Translations under genes and position numbers: made by a program
NCBI RefSeq assembly: GCF_022348085.1
Contig: NZ_JAKRFN010000008.1
Span: forward strand, 1-64,000
Length of the DNA: 64,000 nucleotides
DNA from: Mycobacterium sp. PSTR-4-N
Lineage (GTDB): Bacteria; Actinomycetota; Actinomycetes; Mycobacteriales; Mycobacteriaceae
Direction of reading: 5' to 3'
The notes under the pieces: model-generated
Seen by the model: the letters and a program-made list of their open reading frames with translations, nothing else
Told to the model about the DNA's origin: nothing
Databases searched by the model: none
Part shown: one piece after another, positions 43,923 through 52,488 of the stretch
Position numbering within the stretch: the first letter of the stretch is position 1
Layout: each line of letters starts with the position of its first letter

Positions 43923-46055
43923 TCAGGTCTGGGCCGCGGCGACGGGCGGCGTGATCTGGGTGGTGACATCGCAGTGCGACGAGTACAGCAGTCCGAGCGG
44001 ATTGTTGTTGTGCTGCAGGAACTCCAAGCGCACGTCGCGCAGCGCCCGGCCGACCTCGGCCCCGTCGAGCAGCCGGTCGAGGAAGTTCTCCGCCCAGCGG
44101 ATCGCGAACAGCACCGGCGTCGAGCACTCGGTGCCGATCACGCCGCGCGCTCCCTTCGACAGGAAGTACGGCACGAAGCCGTCGTAGAAGCGGGGCGAGA
44201 GATCGGCCGACTCGCACGCATTGAGCACGATCAGGGGCCGACCGGCGAGGGGAATGTCGTCGGGTGCGTCGTTGGTGAGGTCCGCGAGTGTGGCGAAGGT
44301 CGAGCGGTCGATCTGTGAGCCCATGATGATGGCCGATTGCTGCGGGTCGGCGTCATTGGTCTTCGCGTGGCAGTAGAAGTACGTCACCTTGTCGCGCGTG
44401 GAGTCCGCGGCCAGCGCGCTGACGACCTCGGCGCGATCAGACCGGGTGATCACCGAGACGCACCGCCGCGACACCGCGAGATCGGCGCATCGCTTCCGAT
44501 GTTCGGCCACCTGATCGACCGCCGCCTCGCTGACGACGGGATTGATGTTCAGTCCCAGCGTCAGGTCGGGCAGGCTGTCGATCTCCGGATCGTCGTCGGC
44601 GGGCATCCGCTGAAAAGGCAAGAGCTCCACGATGTGTCGCATGCCGAGGAACCTGTCCCAAGTCAGCGCGTCGTCGTCGTCGATGTCGCCGAGGTAGAGC
44701 ATCGACCAGGGGACGGGTACCTGACGGGCCACGATCTGCACCGTCAGCATCACATCGGGCTCTGCGACGTGGCGGGCCAACCAGTCGCCGATCGATCGGA
44801 GGTCGTCACCGCCCCCGGCGGGCCGGAACAGCTGGCGGTAGAGCAGCCGCCCGGCCCGGGCCAAGCGCTTCAGGGCCTGCCGCTGCACCTCCGCGGGGAT
44901 GTCGATGTGCTCCAAGAACACCTGGCTGCCGCCGTACACGTCCGTGACGACGGCCGCCAGTTCGGCCCGGGCGTGGCCGGCCGCCGCGGCGAGTGCGTCG
45001 ACGGTCAGCGGCATCGGCGCATCGAACGTGAACGGCCCGATGGCACTGCACAGGAATGTGTCGCCGGCCGGGCGGATCACCAGGCCGATGTCACGCGACT
45101 TGAGCACCGTCGCCGACGAGGCAGGGCGTCCCTCGGTCGTCGCCGTGAATTCACCCGGAGTCCCTACGGGACAGTGCAATTGCAGCTGCGTGAGGAAGTT
45201 GCCATCGCAACTGACCGTTGCGGTGAGCGTGGCGGCGCCCGCTCGACGGGGCGACACGTCGAAGCGTGCCTTGCCACGCGAGGGACCCGCCTTGGGCAGC
45301 TGCAGCGGACGCTGGGCCTGCCCCAGGATCTCGAAGTCCTCCGATGCCACCTGGACGGTGAGCTCGCGGAACGGCTCGTCGGTATCGGCGAACACCGCGA
45401 CCAATGGGCCGTTGCCGCTCAACGGCTTACGCTCGGTGTCGACGTCGATCGCCACCGAATACGGCACGCCCACCTCGAGCGGCTGGCTCAGATCGTGGTC
45501 CTCGATCTCGGCGTTGACGAACCGCTCGCTCGGCGGTGGCGCAGCTGTCGGCGGTGCCGGTAGCGGATCTGCCGCCACGGGTTCCGGAAGGCTCGGTGCG
45601 TCGAACCCTTCGCCGATGAGGTCCTGCAATTCCGCATCGATCGTCAGGTCGATCGGGGGGTCGGCGAACACGACGGTCGTGGGAACGCCGATCTGCCGCC
45701 CCAGCACGATGGGATCCACCGGCGGCGGCTGCAGCGCCAACCGTTGCAGGGTGTCGAGCTGCCGCGCGACCGATTCCGGGAGAGCAGCACCGGACGGGTA
45801 CCGCGCCGTCAGCTCGCGAACCTTCTCGCTCGTCGGCACCGCCCCCACCGCGGCGATGATGTCGATGAGCGCGCGCAGCCGGGCCGCCTCCGTGGCACCC
45901 AGCGGTCCGGACGGCATCCGTGCGAGCAAGTCATCGACGAGCCGGCGTGCTTCGTCGGCCGGCAGCCCGCTCAGCGCTTCGATGTCGGCGGCGCGGACGT
46001 GCTCTGGCCAGCCGGCGAGGATGCGCTGCGCTGCTGATGTCGCTTCGGTGCCCAC
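43923..46055 (-). CDS. CHAT-domain caspase-like protease
   Basis: About 710 residues. The N-terminal third is helical then Pro-rich; a beta-sandwich-like region follows (about 190-330); the C-terminal part is a CHAT peptidase with catalytic His about 563 (VTYFYCHAKTN) and Cys about 614 (LIVLNACESAD), followed by a GARGVIGTEC strand. CHAT proteases act as effector-activating proteases, for example in gasdermin and type III-E CRISPR systems. Start is uncertain: GTG 46055 has CAGGGGG 5 nt upstream; ATG 46082 or GTG 46115 would give 719 or 730 aa. First gene of an operon with the hydrolase. Confidence 0.8.
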   Translation of the reverse strand: MGTEATSAAQRILAGWPEHVRAADIEALSGLPADEARRLVDDLLARMPSGPLGATEAARLRALIDIIAAVGAVPTSEKVRELTARYPSGAALPESVARQLDTLQRLALQPPPVDPIVLGRQIGVPTTVVFADPPIDLTIDAELQDLIGEGFDAPSLPEPVAADPLPAPPTAAPPPSERFVNAEIEDHDLSQPLEVGVPYSVAIDVDTERKPLSGNGPLVAVFADTDEPFRELTVQVASEDFEILGQAQRPLQLPKAGPSRGKARFDVSPRRAGAATLTATVSCDGNFLTQLQLHCPVGTPGEFTATTEGRPASSATVLKSRDIGLVIRPAGDTFLCSAIGPFTFDAPMPLTVDALAAAAGHARAELAAVVTDVYGGSQVFLEHIDIPAEVQRQALKRLARAGRLLYRQLFRPAGGGDDLRSIGDWLARHVAEPDVMLTVQIVARQVPVPWSMLYLGDIDDDDALTWDRFLGMRHIVELLPFQRMPADDDPEIDSLPDLTLGLNINPVVSEAAVDQVAEHRKRCADLAVSRRCVSVITRSDRAEVVSALAADSTRDKVTYFYCHAKTNDADPQQSAIIMGSQIDRSTFATLADLTNDAPDDIPLAGRPLIVLNACESADLSPRFYDGFVPYFLSKGARGVIGTECSTPVLFAIRWAENFLDRLLDGAEVGRALRDVRLEFLQHNNNPLGLLYSSHCDVTTQITPPVAAAQT

Positions 46056-46142
46056 CGAGACCCCCTGTTCGACGGTGCGCATACGGGAGTCATCGTGCAG
46101 ACCGCTGACGTGCACGTCAAGAGGGGTGCGGCATGCCTACGT

Positions 46143-46205
46143 CGCCGAGTGTGAAAGGGAATCCGGCCGAGGCGGCGTGTCGCGGATGACATCGCACACC
46201 CGCGC
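46143..46205. repeat. Palindromic intergenic repeat, copy 5 (degenerate)
   Basis: Carries the exact core GCGGCGTGTCGCGGATG (46172-46188) and a CGCCGAGTGTG left arm, but the rest has drifted. It occupies the gap upstream of the CHAT gene and downstream of the helicase gene. Confidence 0.55.
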
Positions 46206-46222
46206 ACACGCCCGCCGGGTTG

Positions 46223-47524
46223 CTAGCGCTGGTGCGACCGGCCCCCGGCACTCGCGGGACGGCGCGAGCGCCGGCGTCCGGAGCCCGGCGAGCGCCGCGG
46301 CGCAGCCTGGGTCGCCGGACGGGAGGTCGCGACCACACGCTCGACCGGGGCCCGGTACGGCGCGACCTCACCGGCCACCTTCTGCACCGCCTCGGAGTCG
46401 GCCGTCACCTGCTGAGGCGAGACCTGGATACCCGCCCGACGCAGCAAAGCCTGTGTCTCCCTGCGCTGTTCGGGCAACACCACCGTCACCACGTCACCGG
46501 CGCTGCCGGCACGCGCGGTCCGGCCGGACCGATGCAGGTACGCCTTGTGCTCGGCGGGCGGATCGATGTGCACCACCAGTTCGATGTCGTCGACGTGCAC
46601 GCCGCGGGCGGCGATGTCGGTGGCGACCAGCACGCGGACCTCACCGGAGCTGAACGCGGCGAGGTTGCGATCGCGTGCCGGCTGAGACAGGTTGCCGTGC
46701 AGGTCGACCGACGGGATGCCGGCCTCGGTGAGCTGCTTGGCCATCTTGCGGGCGTGATGCTTGGTGCGCATGAACAGGATTCGACGCCCGGTGCCCGACG
46801 CCAGCCGGTGCACCAGGTCCTTCTTGTCCTGCGGACCGGAGACATGGAAGACGTGGTGCGTCATCGCCGGCACGTGCGACTCCGGGCTGTCGACCGAGTG
46901 CAACACCTCGTTGCGCAGGAAGCGCTTCACCAGTTTGTCGACGCCGTTGTCCAGCGTCGCGGAGAACAGCAGCCGCTGACCGTCGGCCGGGGTGGCGGCG
47001 AGGATGCGGGTGACGCCGGGCAGGAAGCCCAGATCGGCCATGTGGTCGGCCTCGTCGATGACCGTGACGGCCACCTGGTCGAGGCTCACCAGCTTCTGCT
47101 TCATGAGGTCTTCGAGCCGGCCCGGGCAGGCCACGACGATGTCGACACCGGCCTTGAGCGCCTGCACCTGGCGGTGCTGCGAGACGCCGCCGAAGATCGT
47201 GGTGACCGTGAGGTCGTTCACAGCTGCCAGCGGCGCGAGGGTGGCCGAGATCTGGGTGGCCAGTTCGCGCGTCGGCGCGAGGACCAGGCCCGTCGGATGC
47301 GACGGGCGGCGCTTGCCGCCGGCGAGACGGCTCACCAGGGGCAACGAGAAGGCGAGGGTCTTACCGCTGCCGGTCTTGCCGCGGCCGAGCACGTCACGGC
47401 CGGCCAGGGTGTCGGGCAGCGTCTCCTGCTGGATGGGGAACGGGGCGGTGATCCCGCGCGCGGTGAGCGCGTCGATGAGGGATCGGGACACGCCGAGATC
47501 GGCGAAGGTCTTGTCGCTGGTCAA
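46223..47524 (-). CDS. DEAD-box RNA helicase
   Basis: A 433-residue helicase with all core motifs: FADLGVSRSLIDAL and Q-motif FPIQ, GKTGSGKT (I), APTRELA (Ia), DEAD in VIDEADHM (II), SAT (III), VATDIAARGVHVDD (V) and HRSGRTARAG (VI). The C-terminal tail (about 370-433) is Arg/Ser/Pro-rich and likely binds RNA. The start is TTG at 47524, where similarity begins; the open frame continues upstream without similarity. Such RhlE-type helicases act in rRNA maturation and cold adaptation. Confidence 0.92.
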   Translation of the reverse strand: MTSDKTFADLGVSRSLIDALTARGITAPFPIQQETLPDTLAGRDVLGRGKTGSGKTLAFSLPLVSRLAGGKRRPSHPTGLVLAPTRELATQISATLAPLAAVNDLTVTTIFGGVSQHRQVQALKAGVDIVVACPGRLEDLMKQKLVSLDQVAVTVIDEADHMADLGFLPGVTRILAATPADGQRLLFSATLDNGVDKLVKRFLRNEVLHSVDSPESHVPAMTHHVFHVSGPQDKKDLVHRLASGTGRRILFMRTKHHARKMAKQLTEAGIPSVDLHGNLSQPARDRNLAAFSSGEVRVLVATDIAARGVHVDDIELVVHIDPPAEHKAYLHRSGRTARAGSAGDVVTVVLPEQRRETQALLRRAGIQVSPQQVTADSEAVQKVAGEVAPYRAPVERVVATSRPATQAAPRRSPGSGRRRSRRPASAGGRSHQR

Positions 47525-47810
47525 CTTTCGAGTGCCTTTCAGGCATTGGTGTGCCGAGCCGGCGCAGTATCGGGCGCGGTCCTCAACACAGGGTGGCGAG
47601 AGTGCCGGTGGGCACAATCGATCGCCGTGACACGAGCTGTGTGGGTCCACGGGCCATCAGGCGGGGCGGCCTGGCAACGGTGCCGGCGCCACTGTCGATG
47701 ACGAGCGTTTCACGACGCATCGGCCTGGTGAGAACCGGCCGACGTGTCACCACCCTACCGCACGCGACAGGATGGCCACAGAAAGGGGACGGACCGCGCG
47801 AGCTGACCGG
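47525..47810. other. Non-coding gap upstream of the DEAD-box gene
   Basis: About 286 bases between the helicase TTG and the ureohydrolase stop. I see no ORF with coding character and no repeat. It must hold the helicase promoter and a long 5' leader, as is common for cold-regulated DEAD-box genes; no specific element could be assigned. Confidence 0.4.
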
Positions 47811-48752
47811 TCAGCCCTGCGCTCCCAGCGCCAGTAGCGACACCAGGTCGTAGGCCACGTGCGCGGCCGCCACCCCGGTCATCTCGGCGTGGTCATAGGC
47901 GGGAGCCACCTCGACCACGTCGGCACCCACCAGGTTCAGCCCGCGGAAGCCGCGCAGGATCTCCAGCAGCTCGCGGCTGGTGATGCCGCCGGCTTCCGGC
48001 GTGCCGGTGCCCGGCGCGTGCGCGGGGTCGAGAACGTCGATGTCGATGGACACGTAGACCGGGCGGGTGCCCACCCGGGTGCGCAGTCGGTCGATGACCT
48101 CCCGCACCCCCTGGTAGTACACGTCGGCCGACGTGAGGATCCCGAAGCCGAACCGGCGGTCGTCGTCGAGGTCCTTCTTCCCGTACAACGGGCCGCGGGT
48201 GCCGACGTGGCAGAGCGCCTCGGTGTCGAGGATGCCCTCCTCGACGGCGCGGCGGAACGGGGTGCCGTGGGTGTAGGCAGCCCCGAAGTAGGTGTCCCAG
48301 GTGTCGAGGTGGGCGTCGAAGTGCACGAGCGCGACGGGCCCGTGCTTGGCTGCGGCGGCGCGTAGCAGCGGCAGCGCGATCGTGTGATCGCCGCCGATCG
48401 TGACCAATCTCGTGGCGTCGGCCGTCAGCTGGGCGGCCGCCCCCTCGATCGTCTCGATCGCCTCGTCGATGTTGAACGGGTTCACCGAAATGTCTCCGGC
48501 GTCGGCGACCTGCACCAGCTCGAACGGGGACACGTCCATCGCCGGGTGGTAGGGCCGCAGCAGGCGCGACGCCTCACGAACGTATGTGGGGCCGAAACGG
48601 GCGCCGGGGCGATAGGACACCCCGGAGTCGAACGGCACTCCGGCGACGACGATGTCGGCGCACGTCACCTGATCCAGCCGCGGCACTTTCGCGAACGTCG
48701 CCGGTCCGGCATAGCGGGGGGTGACGGACGCGTCGACGGGTCCGACGGGCAT
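47811..48752 (-). CDS. speB: Agmatinase-type ureohydrolase
   Basis: A 313-residue Mn2+-dependent ureohydrolase with all metal motifs: [19 protein letters not shown] and [22 protein letters not shown] region ligands. The sequence pattern suits agmatinase or guanidinobutyrase (urea release from a guanidino compound). It follows the NCS1 permease gene by 3 nt, so uptake and breakdown of the same compound are probably linked. Exact substrate is not resolved. Confidence 0.88.
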   Translation of the reverse strand: MPVGPVDASVTPRYAGPATFAKVPRLDQVTCADIVVAGVPFDSGVSYRPGARFGPTYVREASRLLRPYHPAMDVSPFELVQVADAGDISVNPFNIDEAIETIEGAAAQLTADATRLVTIGGDHTIALPLLRAAAAKHGPVALVHFDAHLDTWDTYFGAAYTHGTPFRRAVEEGILDTEALCHVGTRGPLYGKKDLDDDRRFGFGILTSADVYYQGVREVIDRLRTRVGTRPVYVSIDIDVLDPAHAPGTGTPEAGGITSRELLEILRGFRGLNLVGADVVEVAPAYDHAEMTGVAAAHVAYDLVSLLALGAQG

Positions 48753-48755
48753 AGC

Positions 48756-50279
48756 TCAATCCTCCGAGACGATAGGGGTGTTGGCGGCGGGCCCGGCGGG
48801 CACCAGCCGGGGGCCTTCGGGACCGAACACGTCGGCGGGTTCCGGGAACAGCCGCAGCGCAAGCGGATACAACACCGCGGCCAGCCCCAGGCCGACGGGG
48901 ATGCTCAGATCGACTCCGGCGGCGAGATCGCCCAGCGGTCCGACGAATTGGCCGGGTGAATTGACGAAACAGATCGACAGCGCCGCTGCGACCAGCCAGG
49001 CCCCGAGCCCTCGCCAGTTCCAGCCGTGGCGAAACCAGTAGCGACCGCCGCGCTGGCGCCGGTTGAACACCTGCAACGCATCCGAGTCGTACCACCCGCG
49101 CCGGGTGAACCAGCCCAACATCATCACCACCATCCATGGCGCCGTACACGTGACGATCAGCACCGCGAACGTCGAGATGCTCTGCACCACGTTGAACGCG
49201 AAGCGTCCGACGAAGATGAACACGATCGCCAGCGTGCCGATGAACACGGTGGCCTGTACCCGGCTGAAGCGCGGGAACACACTCGAGAAGTCCAGCCCCG
49301 TGCCGTAGAGCGCGGTGGTGCCGGTCGACATGCCGCCGATCAACGCGATCAGACACACGGGGACGAAGTACCACCCCGGGGAGACCGTCAACAGGCCGCC
49401 GACATAGTCACCGCCGTCGATGAATTCCGGTGCGGTGGTGGCGACGACGGTCGCGGTGACGAGTCCGAAGAGGAACGGCACCAGGGTGGCGAGTTGCGCA
49501 CCGAACGCGGCGAGCATCGGCTGCCACGAGGGGGTGTCGCGGGGGATGTAGCGGGCCCAGTCGCCGAGGAAGGCCCCGAAGCTCACCGGGTTCGACATCA
49601 CGATCAACGCCGCGCCGACGAACGACGGCCAGTACAGCGGATCGCCCGCGGACACCGTGCCGGCGTAGCCCGGATCGAACGTTCCGCCGAAGGCGAAGAT
49701 GCCCGCCAGGAACAGCACGGTGGCGGCGATGACGGCGATCTTATTGACCAGCAGCATGAATCGGAAGCCATAGATGCACACGACCAGCACCAGGAGGGCG
49801 AACACGCCGTAGGCGACAGCGACGGCGAGGTCGTTGTCCGGCAGTCCGATCGCGCGGTGGGCGCCACCGACGAGAACGTCTCCCGACGTCCACACCGAGA
49901 TCGAGAAGAACGCCACCGCTGTCAACAGCGACAGGAAGGAGCCGACGACGCGGCCGTGCACGCCCAGGTGCGCCGACGAGGACACCGCGTTGTTGGTGCC
50001 GTTGCGCGGGCCGAACAGCGACATCGGCGCGAGGATCGCCGCGCCCAGCAGCAGACCCGCCAATGTCGCGAGCAGGGCGTCGCGGAACGACAACCCGAAG
50101 ATGATCGGGAAGGTGCCCAGCACCACGGTGGCGATCGTGTTGGCGCCGCCGAAGACGAGCCGGAACAAGTCGAGGGGACCGGCGGTGCGCTCGTCGTCGG
50201 GGATGGGCTCGACGCCGTGGACCTCGACTTCCGTGGCTTTCGGTGGGGCGGCGCGGTTAGTGGCGGGGGTCGAGGTCAT
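48756..50279 (-). CDS. NCS1-family (cytosine/purine-type) permease
   Basis: A 507-residue polytopic transporter with about twelve helices, including GPLDLFRLVFGGANTIATVVLG, SLFGPRNGTNNAVSSSAHLG and FGAFLGDWARYIP, all NCS1 hallmarks. Usual substrates are nucleobases, hydantoins or thiamine; coupling to a ureohydrolase suggests a guanidino compound here. The ATG at 50279 was chosen for GAGGAG 7 nt upstream. A promoter (50309-50337) precedes it and a tandem AsnC gene lies divergent. Confidence 0.88.
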   Translation of the reverse strand: MTSTPATNRAAPPKATEVEVHGVEPIPDDERTAGPLDLFRLVFGGANTIATVVLGTFPIIFGLSFRDALLATLAGLLLGAAILAPMSLFGPRNGTNNAVSSSAHLGVHGRVVGSFLSLLTAVAFFSISVWTSGDVLVGGAHRAIGLPDNDLAVAVAYGVFALLVLVVCIYGFRFMLLVNKIAVIAATVLFLAGIFAFGGTFDPGYAGTVSAGDPLYWPSFVGAALIVMSNPVSFGAFLGDWARYIPRDTPSWQPMLAAFGAQLATLVPFLFGLVTATVVATTAPEFIDGGDYVGGLLTVSPGWYFVPVCLIALIGGMSTGTTALYGTGLDFSSVFPRFSRVQATVFIGTLAIVFIFVGRFAFNVVQSISTFAVLIVTCTAPWMVVMMLGWFTRRGWYDSDALQVFNRRQRGGRYWFRHGWNWRGLGAWLVAAALSICFVNSPGQFVGPLGDLAAGVDLSIPVGLGLAAVLYPLALRLFPEPADVFGPEGPRLVPAGPAANTPIVSED

Positions 50280-50308
50280 GTCTGGCTCCTCATGGTGTGG
50301 TGAGGGCC

Positions 50309-50337
50309 ACGCTAAGGCCACCCGTTCAGCGGCGCAA
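50309..50337 (-). promoter_or_regulatory. Promoter of the permease-ureohydrolase operon
   Basis: Read on the minus strand: TTGCGC (50332-50337), 17-nt spacer, TAGCGT (50309-50314), giving a start near 50302 and a leader of about 23 nt containing GAGGAG. Confidence 0.55.
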
Positions 50338-50351
50338 TCGCATCGCTCGTC

Positions 50352-50425
50352 TATAATCGACCGCCTGTCATGATATGCCGGCAGACAGTGTAAAAAACGT
50401 CATAGCTGGCAGAATCACCTGCTAT
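50352..50425 (+). promoter_or_regulatory. Promoter/operator region of the AsnC-type regulator gene
   Basis: A perfect TATAAT lies at 50352-50357 facing the regulator, without a clear -35. Downstream are inverted repeats TGCCGGCA (50376-50383) and ATAGC-N14-GCTAT (50402-50425), both plausible Lrp/AsnC sites between the divergent genes. Confidence 0.45.
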
Positions 50426-50463
50426 TGGCGCACGGTGTGCTCAGGCAGTGAGGCGGAAAAATC

Positions 50464-51351
50464 GTGGACGATGTGGACGGCGCGATCGTCAGCTTGCTCG
50501 AACAGGACGGCCGGCTGACACATCTCGACATCGCCGCGGCGGTCGGGCTGTCCCGCTCCGCAGCGGCGACCAGAGTGCACCGGCTACTCAGCACGGGGCA
50601 GGTCGTGATCCGCGGCGTGGTACATCCCTCGGTACTCGGTCGCGGTGCACTCGCGCATCTCGGCATCGTCGTGTCGGGCCGGGCCGCGCCGATCGCTCGT
50701 GCGCTCGCCGAGCGCACCGATGTCGCGTTCCTGTCGTTGACCAGCGGGGCTCACGGGATCGTCGCCGAGCTGCGGGCGGGTTCGATGAGCGACATCGATC
50801 GAGCCATCGGGGAGGTGCGGGCCGTCGCCGGGGTCGTGAGCGTGGACACGCTCTCGTACGTCGACGTGGTGCGCGATGTGATCGGACCTGTCGGCGAAGT
50901 CGGTGTCACCGTCGACGACGTGGACCGCCTGCTGCTGCGCGCGTTGCAGGAGGATGGCCGCGCCTCCTACGTCGATCTCGCTGCTGCCGTGGGTCTTTCG
51001 CCCGCAGGCGCGAGGCGGCGCATGGTGCGGTTGGTGGAGAACAACGTCGTGCGCGTCGGTGCGGTGGTGCGGCACTCAGGGCAGGACCGCCAAAGCGCGC
51101 TGGGGCTGGGGATCCGGCTGGCCGGCGCGCCTGATTCCGTGGTCACCGCACTGCGCGCGATGCCCGCGGCGATCTTCGTCGCACGGGTGCTGGGGCGGTG
51201 CGACGTGCTCGCCACGGTGCGGGCGTTCTCGGCGGCCCAATTGGTGGATGTCGTCGACGAGGTCAGGAATCTGGCCGGCGTCGCTGCCGTGGAGAGTTGG
51301 GTGCACCTCGACGTGGTCAAGGAGAACTACGCGTCGGGATTCCCGGAGTGA
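50464..51351 (+). CDS. Tandem Lrp/AsnC-family regulator
   Basis: A 295-residue protein made of two AsnC units: HTH 1 at about 1-48 (LTHLDIAAAVGLSRSAAATR) and ligand-type domain to about 145, then a second HTH at about 150-200 (ASYVDLAAAVGLSPAGARRR) and a second ligand domain. Ordinary Lrp proteins have one unit of about 150 aa. It starts at GTG 50464 and is divergent from the permease-ureohydrolase operon, which it probably controls in response to an amino acid or guanidino compound. Confidence 0.88.
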   Translation: MDDVDGAIVSLLEQDGRLTHLDIAAAVGLSRSAAATRVHRLLSTGQVVIRGVVHPSVLGRGALAHLGIVVSGRAAPIARALAERTDVAFLSLTSGAHGIVAELRAGSMSDIDRAIGEVRAVAGVVSVDTLSYVDVVRDVIGPVGEVGVTVDDVDRLLLRALQEDGRASYVDLAAAVGLSPAGARRRMVRLVENNVVRVGAVVRHSGQDRQSALGLGIRLAGAPDSVVTALRAMPAAIFVARVLGRCDVLATVRAFSAAQLVDVVDEVRNLAGVAAVESWVHLDVVKENYASGFPE

Positions 51352-51361
51352 GTGCGGAGTC

Positions 51362-51438
51362 GGCCCATCCTCAGCGACACTGTCGGTGGTTGGTGAGGTG
51401 GGCTCGGTATCCGCCGACACTGTCGCTCGGGGTGGGCC
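51362..51438. terminator. Long imperfect inverted repeat between convergent genes
   Basis: Arms of 25 nt at 51362-51386 and 51414-51438 pair with 21 Watson-Crick and two G-U matches around a 27-nt loop. Each arm contains its own small palindrome GACACTGTC. It lies between the convergent regulator and aldolase genes, so a bidirectional terminator is likely; no T-run is present. Confidence 0.6.
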
Positions 51439-51453
51439 GGCGAGAAGGTTGCG

Positions 51454-52476
51454 TCAGCGCAGCGTCGCCAGCACGTCGTCGACCTCGTCCTGCGTCGTGG
51501 CCCAGGAACACACCAGGCGCCACACCGGCTCCCCGAGATCGGGCTGGTGCACCTGATAGTGCGCCGAGAGCCGTTCTGCCGCAGCGGGCGTCAGCCGGAC
51601 GAACACTTCGTTCGCCTCCACGGGCGAGGCCAGGCTGAGGCCGAGACCCTCGAGCCCGGCGGCGAGTGCGCCGGCCATCGTGTTCGCGTGCGCCGCGGAG
51701 CGAAGCCACAGATCGTCGGAGAGCAGCGCCAGGAACTGCGCCGCAACGTAGCGGTGCTTGCTGGCCAGATGGCCGATCTGCTTCTGCACGAAGCTGATTC
51801 CCGGGAAGTGCTCGGGCCGGCGTACCAGGATCGCATCGCCGAACAGCAAGCCGTTCTTGGTGCCGCCGACGGTCACGATGTCCGCGTCGCCGACCGCGTC
51901 GATCGGCGAGACCTGCTGGCTCGCAATGGCGTTGGCGACTCGGGCGCCGTCGACGTGGACGAGCAGCCCGAGGTCGTGCGCGTGGTCGACGAACCCTTTG
52001 ATGGCCGGCGCCGACCACACCCGGCCGTTCTCGGTCGACTGTGTGATGGTCACGATGCGCGGCTGCGAATGGTGCACCGGGCCCCGGCGGGTCACCCGGC
52101 GATCCAGCTCATCGGTCGCGACGATGCCATCGGTGCTCGGCAACCGCGTCAACTGCGCACCGGAGAGCCGCACCGGTCCGCCGGCCTCGTCGAGCAGCAC
52201 GTGCGCGACGTCGCTGCACAGGATCTCGTGCCACGGCTGCACCGCCGCACTCAGCGCGATGATGTTCGCGGCCGTGCCGGTGAACGCGTACAACACCTCG
52301 GCGCCGGGGGAGTCGAAGGTCTCCCGCAGCGCAGCGGCGCCCTGCGCGGTCACGTCGTCGTCGCCGTAGGACGGTGCCGGCCCGGTGTTGGCGCGAACCA
52401 GCGCGTCGAGGACCGTCGGGTGCGCGGGTGCGGCGTTGTCGGACGCGAAGGCAGCAGAGATCGGCACGCTCGCCAT
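51454..52476 (-). CDS. Threonine aldolase-family PLP lyase
   Basis: A 340-residue fold-type I PLP enzyme resembling L-allo/low-specificity threonine aldolase (threonine to glycine plus acetaldehyde). It has FASDNAAPAHP at the start, GTAANIIALSA (cofactor phosphate), VHVDGARVANA, and the PLP-lysine motif TVGGTKNGLLFGDAIL. No partner gene is obvious. It is convergent with the AsnC-type regulator across the long inverted repeat, and 12 nt downstream of the PIF1-like gene. Confidence 0.87.
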   Translation of the reverse strand: MASVPISAAFASDNAAPAHPTVLDALVRANTGPAPSYGDDDVTAQGAAALRETFDSPGAEVLYAFTGTAANIIALSAAVQPWHEILCSDVAHVLLDEAGGPVRLSGAQLTRLPSTDGIVATDELDRRVTRRGPVHHSQPRIVTITQSTENGRVWSAPAIKGFVDHAHDLGLLVHVDGARVANAIASQQVSPIDAVGDADIVTVGGTKNGLLFGDAILVRRPEHFPGISFVQKQIGHLASKHRYVAAQFLALLSDDLWLRSAAHANTMAGALAAGLEGLGLSLASPVEANEVFVRLTPAAAERLSAHYQVHQPDLGEPVWRLVCSWATTQDEVDDVLATLR

Positions 52477-52488
52477 TGTGCCCCCGGG

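Noticed and set aside
23545..46205. CRISPR array made of the palindromic repeats
   Set aside because: Copies are kilobases apart, not regularly spaced, and no cas genes are present.
47551..47853. A 100-codon plus-strand frame in the gap upstream of the DEAD-box gene
   Set aside because: No coding signature, no Shine-Dalgarno and it runs into the antisense of the ureohydrolase gene.
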